Of a DNA stretch of 64,000 nt, positions 60,670 to 64,000 are shown one piece after another. Made by a program: the position numbers and the translations under genes. Position 1 is the stretch's first letter. Every line of letters begins with the position of its first letter. The notes under the pieces are model-generated. The model saw only the letters and a list, made by a program, of their open reading frames with translations. It had not been told where the DNA came from and did not search any database. The DNA is taken from NCBI GenBank assembly GCA_037952775.1, contig JBANAY010000003.1, positions 34,844,001 to 34,908,000 on the forward strand. Direction: 5' to 3'. This stretch comes from Clonostachys chloroleuca (Eukaryota; Ascomycota; Sordariomycetes; Hypocreales; Bionectriaceae).

Positions 60670-61703
60670 TCATTTACCGAACTTTTTCAAGTTTGCGGGT
60701 CCAGCCTCCTTCGCAATTCTCTTCACCTCCGCCTCTCCAACCTCCTCAAAGATGTCGAAGCCCCATTGCGACTGCCAGTGCAGTCGCTTGTTACGCTCCA
60801 TGCCATTGAGCTGGTCAAAAACATCCTCAGGCAGCTTGTGCACCTGCAGGTTGGACTCGATGCGGCTCGGCGTGACACTCTTGGGCAGAACCACATGGCC
60901 ACGCTGGACACCCCACGAGTACAGAACCTGGCCGATGTCGAGGCCGGTCTTCTTTGCTATCTCAGCGACCAGCGGATCATCGACTGTGCGAGGCTCGCCG
61001 ATCTGATTGTTGCCCAGTGGGGAATAGGCCGTGACCTGGATGCCCTTCGATTGGCAGTACTTGAAGAACTCAGGCTGTTGGAAGTAAGGGTGCACCTCGA
61101 TTTGGTTCACCGCCGGCACGACGGTTGTCTTTGAGATGAGGTTGTCCAGCCTGTTCTTGTTGAAGTTTGAGACACCGATTGCCTTCACCTTGCCGGTCTG
61201 AAGAAGCTTCTCCATGGCCGTGTACGTGGTGGCGGGATCAATGTCTGCGAGCTCAAACACTCCCTCGGAATCGATGGGAAACCAGTCATCTCCAGATTTG
61301 AATGCTCTTGTAGCGGAAATGCGATGTTAGCGTTAGAGTCGGGTGGCCAGTGGCATGCGGCAACTTACACAGGCCAATGCATCAGGTAGAGGTCCAAGTA
61401 TTCCACGCCAAGATCCTTTAGCGACTTATCCAGGGCACCCTCAACATCTTCAGGAGCATGCTTGGTATTCCACAGCTTGCCGGTGATGAAAATCTCGGAG
61501 CGGGGAACACCACTTTTGCGAATGCCCTCACCAACCTCGACCTCATTTCGGTAGATGGCTGCGCAGTCAATGTGCTTGTACCCGCATCTCAGCGCAGCCT
61601 CGACGGCTTTCTCGACTTGGCCTGGGGGAGCCTGCCAAGTCCCGAAGCCCACAGCTGGGATCTTGGCCCCTGTATTCAGTGTAAAATGCGTAGGGAGCGC
61701 CAT
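60670..61703 (-). CDS. Aldo-keto reductase (glycerol dehydrogenase / L-glyceraldehyde reductase-like)
   Basis: Two exons (61703-61369, 61306-60670) joined by a 62-base intron give 323 residues, the family norm. The catalytic tetrad is in place: D46 and Y51 in [12 protein letters not shown]76 in ITGKLWNT, H109 in LYLMHWPV. Also visible are the signature [13 protein letters not shown], the substrate-side [13 protein letters not shown], and the NADPH-binding [13 protein letters not shown]. These (alpha/beta)8 enzymes reduce aldehydes and ketones to alcohols with NADPH in the cytosol. Close relatives act on glyceraldehyde, dihydroxyacetone, glycerol or pentoses. It could further reduce an aldehyde released by the A-T-R protein 7 kb away, or be an unrelated sugar reductase. 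Its pairing with a gluconokinase-type domain makes a carbohydrate-linked substrate worth considering. This link is inference. Confidence 0.93.
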
Positions 61704-63571
61704 TGGGATAACTTTCGGTTATTGATATGGCAAAATATCTTTGTTCATGAGAAGACCTAGACGAAAATTGAAGGCCAGCCTGATTTATTTGACATGTATT
61801 TGAATACGGCATCATAGGATATTACTTTGTCTTTCCGATCACCAACTTTGCCAGTGTGAATATGGCGACGGATTAAAGTCCGAGCCCGTGGAGACATGTT
61901 GCTCCAACGGCCACGCCGCTAGCCTCTGGTATATGCCAAATCCGACGTAGTTCAGCCCTCGGGTACGGCATAGAGGCCTGCTTTCAGGTGCATTTGTAAA
62001 AATCCGACAACTCCAGGGAACTTTCTCCAGCTGGGCGGAGAGGGCTGAGCGAAGACTGAGCGAGGACCGAGTCATCCCGATGATCCCGCCCTTGATGTGA
62101 AATCCACGAGCCCGCCTGCATACTGAGGACTCAGTCTGGCTGGGTGGATAATGACGTCTGCGTTAATATTTTACACAAATTTACAATTATTTGGCCTTTC
62201 GGATTAATCCATGCAGGCGGAGGATGTCGCCGGGTGGTTTCCGTAGGCAGTTTTGAGATTCATCTAGATCAAAGCCATTTGATTGATGTCTTAAGTTAGA
62301 GCATTGACACTGCTGGCCTCCACTATGAGATGCTGGAGTTGGATAAACAGCTGCCACACTTATCAAAGAAAAGTAGCAAAGAATAGCTAATATGAATTAT
62401 GACTAATCCAGACAGACGGATTAAGGCCTAGGAAACATCTCCATAATGCGGCCAATGTTTTGAGAAAGTGTACCATGCAGGAGGTAATCAGTTTGATACT
62501 CTTCCTCTCTAAAAAGATCTTGGCCCTCAATAATGCTGCCTGGAAACACGACTGTTGATGACCTGCAATCTTCATTAATACGCCTGCGTCATCTTCTCGA
62601 TGTGTTCTGGGAATAAGCGTGAAGAGCTTGCTGCACATCGCGATCCCCAAGTCACATGAGCCAGGGCATGACAGCTTGTGCAGCTCTGTTTTCGTCCATT
62701 GGATGTGCTGGTCAAGCTAGCAAAGAGCGAATATTGAGTCAAAAAGGCAAAGATAAACACAGTCCTATTGATTAGAGTAGCATCGAGGATTGAAGTTGGC
62801 GTTTCTCACATAAGTCTGCCGTTCAACTACTGCAAATAACTGCTGGGCTGCAGGCAATATGTGTAGAGCTCAGCAAGCCACAGAGTCGGTGAATGTTCAG
62901 TATGATGGTCTCGGCCAAGTGAGCTCTTGGCGATGCAACTCAGCCTCACCTACCGCAACGCCATGGAGCTAGAGCGGACGCCACTTTGCCCAAATTGCCC
63001 GAGCGTGCGTTCTGAATACGAGGTATTGAGGCATCTGTGAATGAGATTGGTCGCCGAGACTCACCCTTTCCAAGACAAAATTGCTTCTCGGGGGATTTGA
63101 TTGCATAGCGTATGGACTCGAATAATGTAGAGCGTCGAGAGAGCTCTGATACTGAGATGATGAATTAATCTTCACTTGCTGAGCTTTGTTGTCAGCGATT
63201 TCGCCATTGATACAAGAAATTTATCATGATAGAAATAGAAAATAGAATAAAACATGGGCGACCTACCATGATCTTGCTTCTTGTGAGTTCGACGGTCATG
63301 TTCTGAGTTCCTCATAAATCATTCTGTCTCATTACGAGACACGGGATACTGGACCATGCATGCAGCATGTGTAATGCGGATGTATTGAGCGCAGCTGAAT
63401 CTCTAGTGGGTAAGAGGCCCAAAAGATACAACTACAAATATCAAACTGATTCCTCTTCTTCTCCCCGCTGCTCTCTCACTCCCGTCCCCAGCTCAACTGT
63501 TAATTAACATTCAATATCTTTCTGGCGCGTCAAATTCGTAACCTCTACTGCTGTGCAATCGCTTAGAAATC
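61704..63571. other. 1.9 kb intergenic region
   Basis: Divergent from the aldo-keto reductase to the secreted peptide. No gene supported. The last 120 bases before 63572 are C/T-rich, as a leader. Confidence 0.45.
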
Positions 63572-63848
63572 ATGAAGATCACTTCTTTCGTTCTCATTGC
63601 CGGTCTATTCTCCTCGTTTGCCGCAGCTAAGCCTGCGAAAACTACATGTACCTCCACCTCCCGTGCCCCCGAATACACACAGACTTGCGCGCCTGAAGGA
63701 CGTATGTACCAGGAACTCTCAGACAAGACTTTATCGCTTAACTGACCACTCTGCAGGGGTTTGCAAGAAGTTTACGGAATGCTGTTCGCGATACTGCAAG
63801 TACGGTCTGCCCGGCGCATCTATGGGTAGATGCATGCCCTTGAATTGA
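63572..63848 (+). CDS. Small secreted cystine-knot-like peptide precursor
   Basis: Two exons (63572-63701, 63757-63848) join in frame to 73 residues. The intron has a GTATGT donor and a CTGAC branch point. Residues 1-19 (MKITSFVLIAGLFSSFAAA) form a signal peptide ending in an A-x-A site. The mature part has seven cysteines, and the last six are spaced C-x6-C-x5-CC-x3-C-x11-C (C39, C46, C52, C53, C57, C69). That is the framework of inhibitor cystine knots found in small secreted peptides of fungi, plants and animals. C26 is extra. The precursor is very short, has no pro-region protease site I can see, and no repeat units. Possible roles include protease inhibition, signalling, or antagonism of other organisms; the spacing alone does not say which. 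Confidence 0.8.
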
Positions 63849-64000
63849 TTTTGATCATCAGGGTGTAGCTCTGGAACGATTTTGATAGCGGCTACCGTTA
63901 TCGCAGAGCCTTCGTGATATGACAAAGCCTCGAAGAACGGGCTGGTTTAGTCGTAAATCGTTATGAATAAACTACTTTTGATCCTTTGTACTGCCATGAG

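Overview
The window is nuclear DNA of a filamentous ascomycete (Pezizomycotina). Genes carry short spliceosomal introns (about 44-155 bases) with GT donors, CTNAC or TACTAAC-like branch points and AG acceptors. The gene families are typical of the group: Zn2Cys6 regulators, Dal5-type permeases, an NB-ARC protein, small secreted cysteine-rich proteins, an A-T-R reductase and dispersed tRNA. I could not fix the genus. Gene models below were built by hand from splice signals and frame continuity.

Layout. 1-5.4 kb: a Zn2Cys6 regulator running off the left edge, a Dal5-type MFS permease transcribed away from it, and a small chromodomain protein. 5.4-12.2 kb: a gene desert with one possible methyltransferase relic. 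12.2-13.4 kb: a GH43 enzyme. 15.8 kb: a Pol III unit with tRNA-like ends. 17.7-19.2 kb: a homocitrate synthase gene lacking its C-terminal part, next to a 23-base direct repeat. 21 kb: tRNA-Ser(AGA). 25.3-27.5 kb: an NB-ARC NTPase. 28.5-33.7 kb: a single-pass membrane protein and an acidic Tyr/Asp-rich protein, separated by empty DNA. 35.1-43.3 kb: five genes on the minus strand (Zn2Cys6 regulator, CorA-like membrane protein, secreted cupin-like protein, Fe(II)/2-oxoglutarate oxygenase, then a secreted Cys-rich protein at 45 kb). 46.2-49 kb: a graveyard with a berberine-bridge oxidase remnant, a Tc1/mariner relic and a headless GNAT.

49.6-61.7 kb is the most interesting block. It holds an adenylation-thiolation-reductase protein (NRPS-like) that carries a C-terminal gluconokinase-type P-loop kinase in the same reading frame. 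A divergent MFS transporter with a single-base frameshift, a Zn2Cys6 regulator and an aldo-keto reductase follow it. This looks like a small biosynthetic cluster: activate an acid, reduce it on the carrier, possibly phosphorylate the product or substrate, further reduce the carbonyl, export, and regulate locally. The cluster reading and the role of the kinase are inference. The window ends with a 73-residue secreted peptide with a cystine-knot spacing.

Intergenic DNA is AT-richer than the genes and long, and several genes are broken or truncated. Together with transposon debris, this suggests an accessory or repeat-influenced chromosome region.
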